Shown: positions 1-9,380, counted from the first letter of the stretch. The stretch is 64,000 nt of DNA from an uncultured bacterium (GCA_958366705.1 CATXCB010000003.1:99041-163040); one strand, 5' to 3'. Translations and numbers: made by a program. Notes: a model not told the origin generated them from the sequence alone.

Positions 1-164
1 TTTGCATAGTCATCGTTTATAGCACCGCCAAGGAAAGTTTTAAAATTAACCTGCTTTTCTTTAAAACCTGGTGTATAAACATTTGTCATATTATCAGCAA
101 TAACATCCATCCAGTTTACTGTTGCATATTGGGTATTTAATGCTGTGATAAAAGCATCATTCAT
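1..164 (-). CDS. Flagellar hook/basal-body rod family protein, N-terminal part (runs off the window)
   Basis: The first 54 codons are visible; the rest lies beyond the window start. The N-terminus (MNDAFITALNTQYATVNWMD, then VIADNMTNVYTPGFKEK) is the typical first helix of the FlgE/FlgF/FlgG/FlgC axial family, with the conserved N-x-x-T-x-G-[FY]-K element. Such proteins form the extracellular rod or hook of the flagellum. The start ATG is 2 nt past the fliK stop codon, and a GGAG ribosome binding site lies inside the end of fliK. It is therefore the third gene of a fliJ-fliK-hook operon. Its place right after fliK suggests the hook protein FlgE, but FlgG cannot be excluded from this fragment. 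Confidence 0.8.
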   Translation of the reverse strand, partial: MNDAFITALNTQYATVNWMDVIADNMTNVYTPGFKEKQVNFKTFLGGAINDDYA

Positions 165-166
165 AT

Positions 167-1066
167 TTATTCTCCTTGTTGCTTATTTTGTCTTCTTCTT
201 TCATTTTGCTGTTTGCTGCTGTTTGAATATGATAAATCTGTATACGGCAAATCATTATCACTAAAAGTAGCTTTCAGATTATCAATATTATTTCTCAAAT
301 ACTGCTCTACAGCTTTATCCCCAGGTATAAAATGAGCAGCAACTGCACCATCTTTACCAACTCTAAGGATAACTGAAACATTCTGATCAAAATCAATTCT
401 TAGAGGTTGATTATTTTCTCTTGCCTGAGTTATTGCATTTAACAGAGTTTGAGAAACCTGAACATTCTGTTTTACTTCTGCAGCTTCAGCCCCGCTATTC
501 AACATTGATTGAGCCTGTGCCACAACATTTTGAGTAGAGATATTTGTTTCATTATTCTGTGTGAGGTTTATAAAAAATTGAGCATCACTTTGAGTCATAG
601 ATATAGTATTTTTTGCACTAGTGTCTGAAAGCCCAAAATTAAAAACAGTTCCAACATTTGCAGCTTTCGAAACAGAAGACATTTCATTCAATTTAGCCAC
701 TTGCGAAATATCGTTAGATAGCATTGCATTTGCATTATTTAACGAATTAAGGGCATTCAATCTAGTCATATCAGAACGGTTGACATTTTCAACTGCAGCA
801 CCGGACAAGGACAAATTATCATCCCCATCTTTATCTTTTGATGCGACATTTTCAGATTCATTATTAGAATCAACAGAATTAACTTTATCATCAGATTTAT
901 CGATAGTTTTATCTTCATCTTTTTTAGATTCAGAAATATTTTTCATCTCATCTTTAAATGAAGAATCTGTAGAAGTCTTCTTAGCATTTTCAGAATTTGA
1001 TGCAGCAGAAGTTTGCACTGTTGATGAACTACTGACCGATGTTGATGATGTTGCTTCTATACCCAT
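167..1066 (-). CDS. fliK: Flagellar hook-length control protein FliK (299 aa)
   Basis: FliK acts as the ruler that sets hook length and switches the export specificity of the flagellar type III apparatus. Residues 1-100 are Ser/Asp/Lys-rich and disordered. The middle is Asn/Gln/Ser-rich. Residues about 215-275 (LRIDFDQNVSVILRVGKDG, then EQYLRNNIDNLKATFSDNDL) match the hook-length-control C-terminal domain pattern, where two strands are followed by an amphipathic helix. It is shorter than enterobacterial FliK (about 400 aa). An AGAAGG ribosome binding site precedes the ATG. It starts 1 nt after the fliJ stop codon and leads into a hook/rod gene. The family call rests on the C-terminal domain and the context, because the N-terminal part is not conserved in FliK proteins. 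Confidence 0.75.
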   Translation of the reverse strand: MGIEATSSTSVSSSSTVQTSAASNSENAKKTSTDSSFKDEMKNISESKKDEDKTIDKSDDKVNSVDSNNESENVASKDKDGDDNLSLSGAAVENVNRSDMTRLNALNSLNNANAMLSNDISQVAKLNEMSSVSKAANVGTVFNFGLSDTSAKNTISMTQSDAQFFINLTQNNETNISTQNVVAQAQSMLNSGAEAAEVKQNVQVSQTLLNAITQARENNQPLRIDFDQNVSVILRVGKDGAVAAHFIPGDKAVEQYLRNNIDNLKATFSDNDLPYTDLSYSNSSKQQNERRRQNKQQGE

Positions 1067-1067
1067 A

Positions 1068-1556
1068 TTAAATACCTTCTATTTTATTTAGTTCTCTTAA
1101 TATTTCTTTTTCTTCTTCCTCGGCGCGTTCTTGTCGCTGTTTGAAAAATCTTGTTACACCGAGTTCAGAAAATTGTTTTAATTCTGCTGCTTTTTCTTCT
1201 TGCAGGTATGCTTCTTTATTTTTTTCTTTGTGCTTCTCCAGAACTTTAACTGCCTGTTCACACTTCACCAATTTTTGAATTTCTATATCAAGTTTTTTTT
1301 GAAGCTCCTGCCTTACAGATTCAAGCTGTTCTGCTTTTTTCCACAAATGTTTTAGAAAATTATCATACGATTCATACATTCTAGGATCAGCAGCTCTCAT
1401 GCCTTCTTTAGTATCAAGAATATCCTGATTATTCTTCTTTATATCCTGTTCTGCCTGATACACTGCCTGCTGCGCCTTTTGCACTTTCATTCTTTGTTCT
1501 TCTTTTTGATTTATTCTGAAATCTAGAACTTTTTGCAATCTGTATCTGAATGGCAT
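1068..1556 (-). CDS. fliJ: Flagellar export chaperone-type protein FliJ (162 aa)
   Basis: FliJ is a soluble coiled-coil protein of the flagellar type III export gate that binds the FliH/FliI ATPase complex. The N-terminus (MPFRYRLQKVLDFRINQKEE) carries the family signature F-x-[FY]-x-L-x-x-V-L-x-x-R. The rest is nearly continuous charged coiled coil up to the acidic C-terminus (EEEEKEILRELNKIEGI). The length is normal for the family (about 140-165 aa). It is the first visible gene of the fliJ-fliK-hook operon. No strong ribosome binding site is visible; a weak AAGAG lies about 12 nt upstream of the ATG. Confidence 0.8.
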   Translation of the reverse strand: MPFRYRLQKVLDFRINQKEEQRMKVQKAQQAVYQAEQDIKKNNQDILDTKEGMRAADPRMYESYDNFLKHLWKKAEQLESVRQELQKKLDIEIQKLVKCEQAVKVLEKHKEKNKEAYLQEEKAAELKQFSELGVTRFFKQRQERAEEEEKEILRELNKIEGI

Positions 1557-1656
1557 GCTGTTTACTACTCTTTCTTGATTTATTATGTATTAGATTACAA
1601 GAGTTATAAACATCTAAATGTATGATATTGTTATAATGGTAATATTTAAAAAGTCA

Positions 1657-1687
1657 AGAGTTCAAGAGAAAATACCCCTTGAACTCT
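1657..1687 (-). terminator. Rho-independent terminator after rpsA
   Basis: The inverted repeat AGAGTTCAAG/CTTGAACTCT is followed on the minus strand by a T-rich tract (GACTTTTTAAA). It lies just past the S1 stop codon and upstream of fliJ, so it separates the two units. Confidence 0.75.
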
Positions 1688-1714
1688 TAAAATATTATAA
1701 GTACCTATTGAAAT

Positions 1715-2797
1715 TTACTCTTCAGTTCCGGCTTCAGAAACAGATTGTTCGTGGATAGATAGAGCAATACGCTTATCTGCAGGATTGAATTTTAAAATAT
1801 AAGTGCTAATTTTATCTCCAACTTGAAGAATGTTTTTTGAGTCATTCTGATAATCAACGACTTCATTGTGAGGAAGCAATGCTTCAACTCCCGGAAATAC
1901 TTCTACAAAGGCACCAAAGTGTTTCAAACGGGTAACTGTACCTTCAACTTTATCACCCTCTTTGATTTGTTTTTCTGCTTCAATCCATGGGTCCGGTTCA
2001 AGATTTTTTAAACTTAGTGATACGCGTTGCTTATCATAATCAACTGCAATAACTTCAACATCAATCTTATCACCAACTTTTAAAATATCTGTAGGATGAT
2101 CAATCCATCTCCATGACAATTGAGACAATGGAAGCAATCCATCAATTCCGCCCAAATCTATAAAGGCACCGAAATCCGTAATTCTAACAACTTCACCTTT
2201 AACAACCTGACCGGCTTCGATTTGAGAAAATATATTTTTTCTTGCTTCTTCTGCAGTGTCTTCATAGACTTTTTTATTAGACAGAATAAAGTTATTTTGC
2301 TGAGAATCAAGAGTCAAAATTTTAAGTTCCAATTTAGAACCAACTTCAACATCAGATTCACGAGTTCTTAATTGAGAAGATGGAATAAACCCTCGAACAC
2401 CTGATACCTCAACTAACACACCGCCTTTGACAACATTGACAACAGTTCCCATTATAGTTTCATCATCAGCTTTTGCTTTCTCAAGTTCTTTCCAAGCATA
2501 TGCAAAATCTACTTTTTTCTTAGAAAGTAAAAATTTACCATCTTCATCTTCTTCTTTTATAATAAGGAATTCGCCCTCCTGACCTTTTTGAAACTTATCT
2601 TCCGGATTTTCACCCTTGTCTACAGCTTCATAAGTAGGAATAACCGCAATTGTTTTTGCTCCGATATCAACCATAACACCCTGGCTGTCAAATCCGCAAA
2701 TAATTCCCTTTACTAAATCACCTTTTTGAAACTTATAATCATATTTTTCCAATAATGATTCAAAATCTAAATCTGATGTTTCCTTTTTTGTAACCAT
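1715..2797 (-). CDS. rpsA: 30S ribosomal protein S1 homologue with four S1 domains (360 aa)
   Basis: Four consecutive S1 RNA-binding (OB-fold) domains are visible at about residues 20-95, 105-175, 190-260 and 275-350. Each has a version of the motif G-x-[FV]-V-x-[VL]-x-G-[VI]-x-G-[FL]-[LIV]-P (DFGAFIDLGGIDGLLPLSQL in the third). The protein binds mRNA at the ribosome and helps initiation. Four domains is fewer than the six of E. coli S1 and is close to the short S1 of cyanobacteria and Gram-positives. An earlier in-frame ATG exists at 2809, but a GGAG lies inside that extension, 6 nt before the ATG at 2797. The later start (MVTKKETSDLDFESLLEKYD) is therefore preferred. The gene is monocistronic, with its own terminator. 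Confidence 0.88.
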   Translation of the reverse strand: MVTKKETSDLDFESLLEKYDYKFQKGDLVKGIICGFDSQGVMVDIGAKTIAVIPTYEAVDKGENPEDKFQKGQEGEFLIIKEEDEDGKFLLSKKKVDFAYAWKELEKAKADDETIMGTVVNVVKGGVLVEVSGVRGFIPSSQLRTRESDVEVGSKLELKILTLDSQQNNFILSNKKVYEDTAEEARKNIFSQIEAGQVVKGEVVRITDFGAFIDLGGIDGLLPLSQLSWRWIDHPTDILKVGDKIDVEVIAVDYDKQRVSLSLKNLEPDPWIEAEKQIKEGDKVEGTVTRLKHFGAFVEVFPGVEALLPHNEVVDYQNDSKNILQVGDKISTYILKFNPADKRIALSIHEQSVSEAGTEE

Positions 2798-2882
2798 ATC
2801 TAACTCCATTGTCTAATAGACACTACTATAAACTATGCACATATACTAACAAATTTTTTAAAATATGTAAAGTTTTTATATT

Positions 2883-3182
2883 TTATTTGCTAAAATTGTT
2901 AATTAAATTCTTCATAGTAGTATTTTTAAATTCATCAGCGGATTCCACAAAACCAGAAAGTTTGTCAAGAATTTTAGCTAATTCTTTTCCAACATGCTCT
3001 TTGGGTCCTGTAGCACCACGACCTGATACTATCTTATTATTGCTGACAATAAAGCAATCTACTGAATTCTTGTTAAATAAAATATTTGCAGATTCATTGT
3101 TTTTTAAAGGTATATGAGTAAATTGTTTACCTTCTTTTACTGCTTTTTGTGCAAAATTTAGTGATACTTTTGATATAGACAT
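2883..3182 (-). CDS. Conserved-looking small protein of unknown function (99 aa)
   Basis: I do not recognise this protein. It is a small, soluble, lysine-rich polypeptide (starts MSISKVSLNFAQKAVKEGKQ) with one Cys and a central NNKIVSGRGATGPKEHVGK stretch that could be a nucleotide- or ligand-binding loop. There is no signal peptide or membrane segment. A good ribosome binding site (AAAGGAG) lies about 7 nt before the ATG, which supports translation. It sits alone between the valS terminator and the rpsA promoter region, on the same strand as both. Confidence 0.55.
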   Translation of the reverse strand: MSISKVSLNFAQKAVKEGKQFTHIPLKNNESANILFNKNSVDCFIVSNNKIVSGRGATGPKEHVGKELAKILDKLSGFVESADEFKNTTMKNLINNFSK

Positions 3183-3207
3183 ACATTTTCTCCTTTTTTA
3201 GATTAGA

Positions 3208-3246
3208 AAACCTCGGATTATAAATTTAAACAGGAATCCGAGGTTT
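3208..3246 (-). terminator. Rho-independent terminator after valS
   Basis: A 12-bp stem (AAACCTCGGATT / AATCCGAGGTTT) with a 15-nt loop and a short T-run lies 20 nt past the valS stop codon. It is symmetrical enough to work in both directions. Confidence 0.8.
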
Positions 3247-3268
3247 TACTACATAAATGTTACAAATC

Positions 3269-5917
3269 TTAAGATTTCAAAGATGATATCAAATCATTAA
3301 TTGCAGTCTCTTGAACTACAATTTCCTCAATTCTCTCTTTTGTTTGCTTAATTAATTCAGAAGGAGCATTCGCAACGAATTTAGGATTATTAATTCTGCC
3401 TTCTAGTGATTTTCTTTCATTTTGAAGCTTTCCTAATTTCTTTTCTTGTCTTGCTATTTCTTCTTTAAAATCAATTAAATTTTCAAGAGGAATAACTATT
3501 TTTGATGCTGAAACAACAGCTGTAGCAGATTTTTCAGCAGATGGCGACATATCATCCGAATACGTAATCTGTTCAACTTTAGCCATTCTTCTTATATAAC
3601 TTTCAATTGCTTCAAAAACAGTTTTTTCGTCTTTTGGAGCATGAACTGTAATATTAAAGTTTACATTCATCGGAATATTAAAACTTTGTCTAACATTACG
3701 CAATGATTTTATAGTTTCAAATACCAATTCCATTTCATTAGCCTCAGCCGGGAATGAAAGTTTATCCTCAAAAATTGGAAAATCAGCGCGCATAATAGCA
3801 TTAAATTCTGATTTTTGAGGTATCAACTGCCAAACTCTCTCTGTAATATGCGGCATTATAGGATGAAGAAGTCTCAATGCCATATCTAGAACATATCTTA
3901 AAATTCTTTGAGTGTTAAGCTTGATTGATTCATCCTGCAATTGAACTTTGGCAATTTCAACATACCAGTCACAATAAGAATTCCAGAAAAAGTCATACAA
4001 TACATGAGCTGTTTCGCCAATTCTATAATTTTCAATATTATCATTAACTTCTTTTGCCGTATTATTTAACTTATCAAGAATCCACTTATCCGCAATAGTT
4101 AATTTTGAATAATCAATATCATTATTATCAACACCGCCAAGATTCATCAAAACAAAGCGTGATGCATTCCAAATTTTATTGGCAAAATTTCTGCCGTATT
4201 CAAAACGCTCATCACTAATTTTTATATCCTGACCACCATATGTACATAGTGAAGTCATTGTAAATCTCAATGCATCACAGCCATATTTATCAATAATAAC
4301 AACAGGATCAATTGTATTACCTTTAGATTTTGACATCTTCTGTCCTTTTTCATCACGAATTAAACCGTGAATATAAACAGTAGAAAAAGGAGCTTTACCG
4401 GTAAACTCAAGTCCCATTGTAATCATTCTTGCTACCCAGAAGAAAATAATATCAAAACCCGTAACAAGAGTAGTTGTAGGATAGAATTTTTTAAAATCTT
4501 CGCTATCGGTATTAGGCCATCCCATAGTTGAAAACGGCCACAAACCTGAAGAAAACCAGGTGTCTAATACATCTGTTTCCTGAGTATAATTAGCCGGATC
4601 CGGATTTTCTTTTGCAACCACGATTTCTCCTGTTTCATTATGAATATAAGCAGGAATTTGGTGTCCCCACCACAACTGACGAGAAATACACCAGTCTCTG
4701 ATATTTTCCATCCAGCCTAAGTAATTCTTCTCCCAGCGTTCAGGAATAAATTTAATTCTACCATCTTTTACGGCAGCAATAGCTTCTTCTGCTAAAGGTT
4801 TCATTTTAACAAACCATTGTTCTGAAAGCAGCGGTTCAATTGTAGTGCCGCATCTTTGACATTTTCCAACATTATGTTCATGTTCTCTTACGCGTAACAA
4901 GGAATGATTATCTTCAAGCATTTTTATAATTTGTTTACGAGCTTCATAACGATCAAGCCCATGTAAATTACAAGGAACCTCGCCGCAGGCTTTCATTTTA
5001 CCCTGTTCATCAATAACCCAGATTGGTTTTAAATTGTGACGTTTCCCGACTTCAAAGTCATTAGGATCATGAGCCGGAGTAATTTTTACAGCACCGGTAC
5101 CAAAAGATTTATCAACATATTCATCTGCAATAATAGGTATTTCTCTACCTGTTAATGGAATAACAACAGTTTTACCGATTAACTCTGAATATTTATGATC
5201 AGATGGATGAACAGCAATAGCTACATCACCAAAAATTGTTTCCGGACGAGTTGTTGCAACAATTATTGCACCGCTTTCGCCTTTTAATGGATAGGAAATT
5301 TCCCACATATGTCCCTGTTCAGTTTCGTATTCTGTTTCAACATCTGAAATTGCAGACTGGCATCTAGGGCACCAGTTTACAATATAAGCACCTTTGTAAA
5401 TTAGTCCTTTTTCATATAGTTTAATAAATACTTCTTTTACAGCCTCCGAACAGCCTTCATCAAAAGTAAATCTTTCTCTTGACCTATCAAAGGATGCTCC
5501 AAGGCGCTTGCACTGATCAAGAATTCTTGATTTATGGGCATTTGCCCACTCCCATGTTTTTTCTAAAAACTTTTCACGTCCTAAATCATGGCGAGACAAG
5601 CCTTGTTCTCTTAATTGCTTTTCAACAACATTCTGAGTTGCAATACCGGCATGGTCAGTACCTGGTACCCAAAGAGTTTCATAGCCGCTCATTCTGTGAT
5701 AGCGAACTAATATATCCTGCAGAGTCTCATCCAGAGCATGCCCCATGTGTAAAACACCGGTAACATTTGGAGGTGGAATAACAATAGAATAAGGCTTTTT
5801 AGCGCTTTTAGCGTCGGCCTTGAAAAATTCATTCTCTTCCCAGAATTTGTAAATACTTTCTTCCGTTTCTTTAGGGTCATAAACGGTAGGTAAATCTTCA
5901 ATATTTGTAGCTAGCAT
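3269..5917 (-). CDS. valS: Valyl-tRNA synthetase (882 aa)
   Basis: This is a class I aminoacyl-tRNA synthetase that charges tRNA-Val in the cytoplasm. The HIGH-type motif is seen in PPPNVTGVLHMGHAL at about residues 48-62. KMSKS is followed by GNTIDP at about residue 525. The long editing (CP1) insertion lies between them, with GTDHAGIATQ and a Cys-rich zinc-like segment (WCPRCQSAISDVETEY). The C-terminal 60 residues form the basic coiled-coil arm typical of ValRS (KEEIARQEKKLGKLQNERKS). The length is normal for the bacterial enzyme. GAGG lies 9 nt before the ATG. It is monocistronic, bounded by a terminator. Confidence 0.97.
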   Translation of the reverse strand: MLATNIEDLPTVYDPKETEESIYKFWEENEFFKADAKSAKKPYSIVIPPPNVTGVLHMGHALDETLQDILVRYHRMSGYETLWVPGTDHAGIATQNVVEKQLREQGLSRHDLGREKFLEKTWEWANAHKSRILDQCKRLGASFDRSRERFTFDEGCSEAVKEVFIKLYEKGLIYKGAYIVNWCPRCQSAISDVETEYETEQGHMWEISYPLKGESGAIIVATTRPETIFGDVAIAVHPSDHKYSELIGKTVVIPLTGREIPIIADEYVDKSFGTGAVKITPAHDPNDFEVGKRHNLKPIWVIDEQGKMKACGEVPCNLHGLDRYEARKQIIKMLEDNHSLLRVREHEHNVGKCQRCGTTIEPLLSEQWFVKMKPLAEEAIAAVKDGRIKFIPERWEKNYLGWMENIRDWCISRQLWWGHQIPAYIHNETGEIVVAKENPDPANYTQETDVLDTWFSSGLWPFSTMGWPNTDSEDFKKFYPTTTLVTGFDIIFFWVARMITMGLEFTGKAPFSTVYIHGLIRDEKGQKMSKSKGNTIDPVVIIDKYGCDALRFTMTSLCTYGGQDIKISDERFEYGRNFANKIWNASRFVLMNLGGVDNNDIDYSKLTIADKWILDKLNNTAKEVNDNIENYRIGETAHVLYDFFWNSYCDWYVEIAKVQLQDESIKLNTQRILRYVLDMALRLLHPIMPHITERVWQLIPQKSEFNAIMRADFPIFEDKLSFPAEANEMELVFETIKSLRNVRQSFNIPMNVNFNITVHAPKDEKTVFEAIESYIRRMAKVEQITYSDDMSPSAEKSATAVVSASKIVIPLENLIDFKEEIARQEKKLGKLQNERKSLEGRINNPKFVANAPSELIKQTKERIEEIVVQETAINDLISSLKS

Positions 5918-6004
5918 ACTATAATCCTCATTTCATTGCATATAATAAAAGAATAACACAAAAATATATTTGGAATTTATAATTGTAACAAATAATTTCA
6001 ATTA

Positions 6005-6033
6005 TTGAATTAAGTATATAAATATGGTATACT
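6005..6033 (+). promoter_or_regulatory. Sigma-70-type promoter of the first prepilin/S74 gene
   Basis: TTGAAT and TATACT are separated by exactly 17 nt, and a TGG precedes the -10 box (extended -10). The predicted start near 6040 gives a leader of about 33 nt. The layout is nearly identical to the promoter at 13225-13253 that drives the two homologous genes. Confidence 0.7.
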
Positions 6034-6072
6034 AATAGAATAGATACGAATGTTTATAAATGGAGTTTGAGT

Positions 6073-7827
6073 ATGAAAATTGATAAGAAACAAGCATTTA
6101 CTTTAGCAGAAATTATGATTGTTATTCTTATTTTAACTATAATATTAGCAGCATTTGCACCATTGATTACTAAACGAAGAATCACTACAAACAGAAGCAA
6201 ATATGCAGTGTGGAGTTATACAGATTTAACTAATACACTAAATGGTTATTATGACCCCGGGGCAGCAGATCTCACAGGGGAATTATTCTTCGGTGTATCA
6301 CCGCAGGAAAAATTACATATTTCTTCAATGTTTTTACCTTATTCAAAAGTGGTTATACGTTCAGGCCCAGTTACATCAAGCGATGCACTTCAAAAACAAA
6401 TTCAATTCAGATATGGTCGCGGTTCTGAAAAAGGAGATTTAGCTGGTTCCTGGCTAATGGATACCAAAAATGTCCTTATTGGCGGTACATATGAAAATAT
6501 GAAATATAATACAGATGGTAATACACTTATAAAAAATAATCTGGGTATTGGTACAGGAGCATTAAATTCACTTATAAGTGGGGTTGGTACAAACAATAAA
6601 GCTGAACAAAATACTGCACTTGGTTACAAGGCAATGCAAAATACAACCTCAGGTAAGAATAACACTGCTATCGGGTATCTAGCCGGGACTAGTATTACAA
6701 ATGGCGAAAGAAATACTTACATTGGCTATATGGCAGGACACAGAACAACAAGTGCTGCTAGAAACACTGCTATAGGCTATAAAGCTGGTGCTGCTATAAC
6801 CAATGCTGATAGCAATACCTACATTGGAGCTTATGCAGGAGGTGGCGCGAATAATGGGACTTCTACAGGAAATGAAAACGTTGCTGTAGGTTATGGAGCC
6901 CTTGCATCAATAACATCCGGTTCCAATAACACTGCAATTGGATATAATGCTCTAAGAAAATTGACATCTGGAAGTTATAATACTGCCATTGGATATAATG
7001 CCTGTGAGCATGTAACAACTGGCTCTAAAAAAACTTGTATAGGTTATAACTCTGGACCAAAACCGGGTTCTACCGGTGAAAAATACCTCAATGCTACTAG
7101 TGATAATGTTCAAAGAACATATATTGGCGGTACTCCATATAATTTCGGCGGAGATGCTGTTCTGGAAATTCATAACGTTGGCGGACAAAATAGCTGGTTG
7201 GGTCAACCTAAAAACAGTCCTAATGTACATTCAAATACGACTACTGTTGTTAATGGAAATTTAGTTGTTAGAGGACGTACATTCCTTACAAATGGTCCAA
7301 CTTTGCGTTCTTATTCTTTTTATGAAGTCTCAGGCTCTAATACTGACCAATTATTTGGTGTAAAATCGAATGGTGGAGAGATTGCGTCGGATCAGACAGG
7401 CTATTTAAATTGGAGTGGTGTTGGAGCTAGCGTTCCAGATTTATCATCTTCAGACAGACGATTAAAAAATATAGGAAGCAGAAGCCTTGCAGGCTTAGCT
7501 GAAATCAGCAAATTAAAAGTTTATAACTATAACTACAAAAAAGACTTGAAAAAATTACCGCAGGTAGGTGTTATAGCTCAAGATTTGCGTAAAATATTTC
7601 CTAATTCTGTAACAAAAGATGAAAACGGATATTTGAGTATTCGTTGGGATGAAATGTTCTATGCTGCAATAAATGCAATAAAAGAATTGGATAAAAAGAT
7701 TATAGCTCTTGCAAAACGCGCTACTACAGTAGAATCTCAAATTGCGCAATTAGAAAACGAAAACACTTCCCTAAAACAGCAAGTTGAAAACCTTTCGGCA
7801 AGAATAGAGAAATTAAAAAATAAATAA
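6073..7827 (+). CDS. Prepilin-anchored protein with YadA-like head repeats and C-terminal S74 chaperone domain (584 aa), copy A
   Basis: Three modules are visible. Residues 1-35 are a type IV prepilin leader (MKIDKKQAFTLAEIM then a hydrophobic helix) with Ala at -1 of the expected cleavage site and Glu at +5. Residues about 175-330 hold nine repeats of the form N-T-A-[IL]-G-Y-x-A, as in heads of YadA-type trimeric adhesins; the last one carries a Cys pair. From about residue 457 comes SSSDRRLKNIG and a Peptidase_S74 intramolecular chaperone domain with VGVIAQDLRKIFP and RWDEMFYAAINAI, ending in a coiled coil. In tail spikes this domain drives trimerisation and cuts itself off before the Ser of S-D. 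The expected place is the outer membrane or cell surface via a pilus-like machine (inference). GGAG 7 nt upstream favours this ATG over a TTG at 6067. Confidence 0.85.
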   Translation: MKIDKKQAFTLAEIMIVILILTIILAAFAPLITKRRITTNRSKYAVWSYTDLTNTLNGYYDPGAADLTGELFFGVSPQEKLHISSMFLPYSKVVIRSGPVTSSDALQKQIQFRYGRGSEKGDLAGSWLMDTKNVLIGGTYENMKYNTDGNTLIKNNLGIGTGALNSLISGVGTNNKAEQNTALGYKAMQNTTSGKNNTAIGYLAGTSITNGERNTYIGYMAGHRTTSAARNTAIGYKAGAAITNADSNTYIGAYAGGGANNGTSTGNENVAVGYGALASITSGSNNTAIGYNALRKLTSGSYNTAIGYNACEHVTTGSKKTCIGYNSGPKPGSTGEKYLNATSDNVQRTYIGGTPYNFGGDAVLEIHNVGGQNSWLGQPKNSPNVHSNTTTVVNGNLVVRGRTFLTNGPTLRSYSFYEVSGSNTDQLFGVKSNGGEIASDQTGYLNWSGVGASVPDLSSSDRRLKNIGSRSLAGLAEISKLKVYNYNYKKDLKKLPQVGVIAQDLRKIFPNSVTKDENGYLSIRWDEMFYAAINAIKELDKKIIALAKRATTVESQIAQLENENTSLKQQVENLSARIEKLKNK

Positions 7828-7850
7828 AAATAGTAAATAAAAATTACAAA

Positions 7851-7878
7851 CAAGGCATCTTATTAAGATGTCTTTTTT
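7851..7878 (+). terminator. Rho-independent terminator after prepilin/S74 copy A
   Basis: The stem AGGCATCTT/AAGATGTCT (one G-T pair) is followed by a TTTTTT tract, 25 nt past the stop codon. Confidence 0.75.
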
Positions 7879-7948
7879 GTTTCTTATTAAAAATTAACAT
7901 AAATTTGATTTAGAAATAAATTTGAACTACACTATAAAAAAATGGAGT

Positions 7949-7996
7949 GCCGGGTTGGAATTAAAAAACTTACCGGCTAAGAAATAAATTAAGGAG
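7949..7996 (+). promoter_or_regulatory. Structured metK leader, possible ribosome-binding-site-masking pseudoknot
   Basis: In the short leader of metK a 5-bp GC-rich hairpin (GCCGG at 7949-7953 with CCGGC at 7973-7977) encloses a 19-nt loop. The loop ends in CUUA (7969-7972), which can pair with UAAG (7990-7993) that overlaps the Shine-Dalgarno sequence AAGGAG. This is the geometry of small SAM-responsive pseudoknots, but I could not match it to a named riboswitch class. Confidence 0.35.
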
Positions 7997-8002
7997 AAAA
8001 AG

Positions 8003-9277
8003 ATGACACCAAAAAATTTTTTATTTACTTCTGAATCAGTAACAGAAGGACACCCCGACAAAGTTTGTGACCAGATATCAGATGCGATATTGGACGAATT
8101 TTTGACAAAAGACAAACAATCAAGAGTTGCAGCAGAAACAACTGTAACAACAGGAATGGCTCTTGTTTGCGGTGAAATAACAGCTGACTGTTATGTTGAT
8201 ATTCCACAGGTTGTAAGAAACACTATTAAAAATATAGGTTATGTTGGTTCAAATGCCGGCGGCTTTGATGCTAATACCTGTGCAGTATTAACAAGTATTG
8301 ATGAACAATCTACAGATATTGGTAACGGAGTAAACAAAGCTCTAGAAACAAGACAAACAAATGCAGATACTTCAGTAACCGAAACTGAAGAACTAGGAGC
8401 AGGAGACCAGGGTATTATGTTTGGTTATGCTTGTAACGAAACACCTGAACTGATGCCGCTACCTATCAGTTTAGCTCATAAACTATCATACAGATTGGCA
8501 CAAGTAAGAAAATTAGGTCTTGTTGATTACCTTAGACCGGATGGAAAATCTCAAGTTACAGTTGAATATGTTGATGGAAAACCTTCAAGAATACATACAG
8601 TTTTGCTATCAACACAACATAATCCTGTAATTAATGGAATTTCAGATAACCAAAAAGTACAAGATATTATCAAATCTGATCTTAAAAAACTTGTTATTGA
8701 TTTTGTATTTGAAAATGAAAAAATTCAACTTGATGAAAATACTATTATATTAATCAATCCATCAGGCAGATTTGTAATCGGCGGTCCTCAAGGTGATTCT
8801 GGCTTAACCGGAAGAAAAATAATTGTTGATACATATGGAGGCTACTCAAGACATGGCGGCGGAGCTTTTTCAGGAAAAGATCCGACAAAAGTTGACAGAT
8901 CTGCAGCATATGCTTCACGCTACGTTGCTAAAAATATTGTAGCAGCAGGTTTAGCTGAAAAATGTGAAATCGAATTAGCTTACGCTATAGGTGTTGCAGA
9001 ACCATTATCAATTATGGTTGATACTTTCGGAACAGGAAAAATCTCAGATGATGAAATTTCTAAACTTGTTTCTAAAAACTTTGATTTAAGACCGGCAGCT
9101 ATCATTAATAAATTTGATTTAAGAAATCTACCATCTAAAAATGGCGGAAAATTCTATCAGTTATTAGCAGCATACGGACATATGGGCAGAACAGATATAG
9201 ATGTACCATGGGAGCATGTTGATAAAGCTGAAGCACTAAAATCTCAAGCACTTAGCTGCGGATGCGGTTGCGCATAA
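8003..9277 (+). CDS. metK: S-adenosylmethionine synthetase (424 aa)
   Basis: The enzyme makes S-adenosylmethionine from ATP and methionine. The N-terminal signature [20 protein letters not shown] (about residues 11-30) carries the ATP-binding His and Asp. [12 protein letters not shown] at about residues 133-144 and [18 protein letters not shown] at about residues 290-307 are the two family signatures with the catalytic Lys. The C-terminus ends in a short Cys cluster (SCGCGCA) that is not part of the core fold; its role is unknown. The length is slightly above the usual 385-400 aa. AAGGAG lies 8 nt before the ATG. The gene stands alone between converging S74-prepilin genes and has its own terminator. 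Confidence 0.97.
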   Translation: MTPKNFLFTSESVTEGHPDKVCDQISDAILDEFLTKDKQSRVAAETTVTTGMALVCGEITADCYVDIPQVVRNTIKNIGYVGSNAGGFDANTCAVLTSIDEQSTDIGNGVNKALETRQTNADTSVTETEELGAGDQGIMFGYACNETPELMPLPISLAHKLSYRLAQVRKLGLVDYLRPDGKSQVTVEYVDGKPSRIHTVLLSTQHNPVINGISDNQKVQDIIKSDLKKLVIDFVFENEKIQLDENTIILINPSGRFVIGGPQGDSGLTGRKIIVDTYGGYSRHGGGAFSGKDPTKVDRSAAYASRYVAKNIVAAGLAEKCEIELAYAIGVAEPLSIMVDTFGTGKISDDEISKLVSKNFDLRPAAIINKFDLRNLPSKNGGKFYQLLAAYGHMGRTDIDVPWEHVDKAEALKSQALSCGCGCA

Positions 9278-9304
9278 TGATATAAAACATAAGTAATATG
9301 AAAA

Positions 9305-9333
9305 ATGGAGTATCAAAAGATACTCCATTTTTG
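9305..9333 (+). terminator. Rho-independent terminator after metK
   Basis: A perfect 10-bp stem (ATGGAGTATC/GATACTCCAT) with an AAAA loop is followed by TTTTTG. Confidence 0.9.
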
Positions 9334-9380
9334 TTGCTAAATTCTAAGAAATTAATAATTGCTGAAAACAATCACTAAAT

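Noticed and set aside
7933..8003. Known SAM-I, SAM-II or preQ1 riboswitch in front of metK
   Set aside because: The leader is too short for SAM-I, and the bases do not match the conserved cores of the small classes that I know; it is kept only as an unnamed candidate structure.
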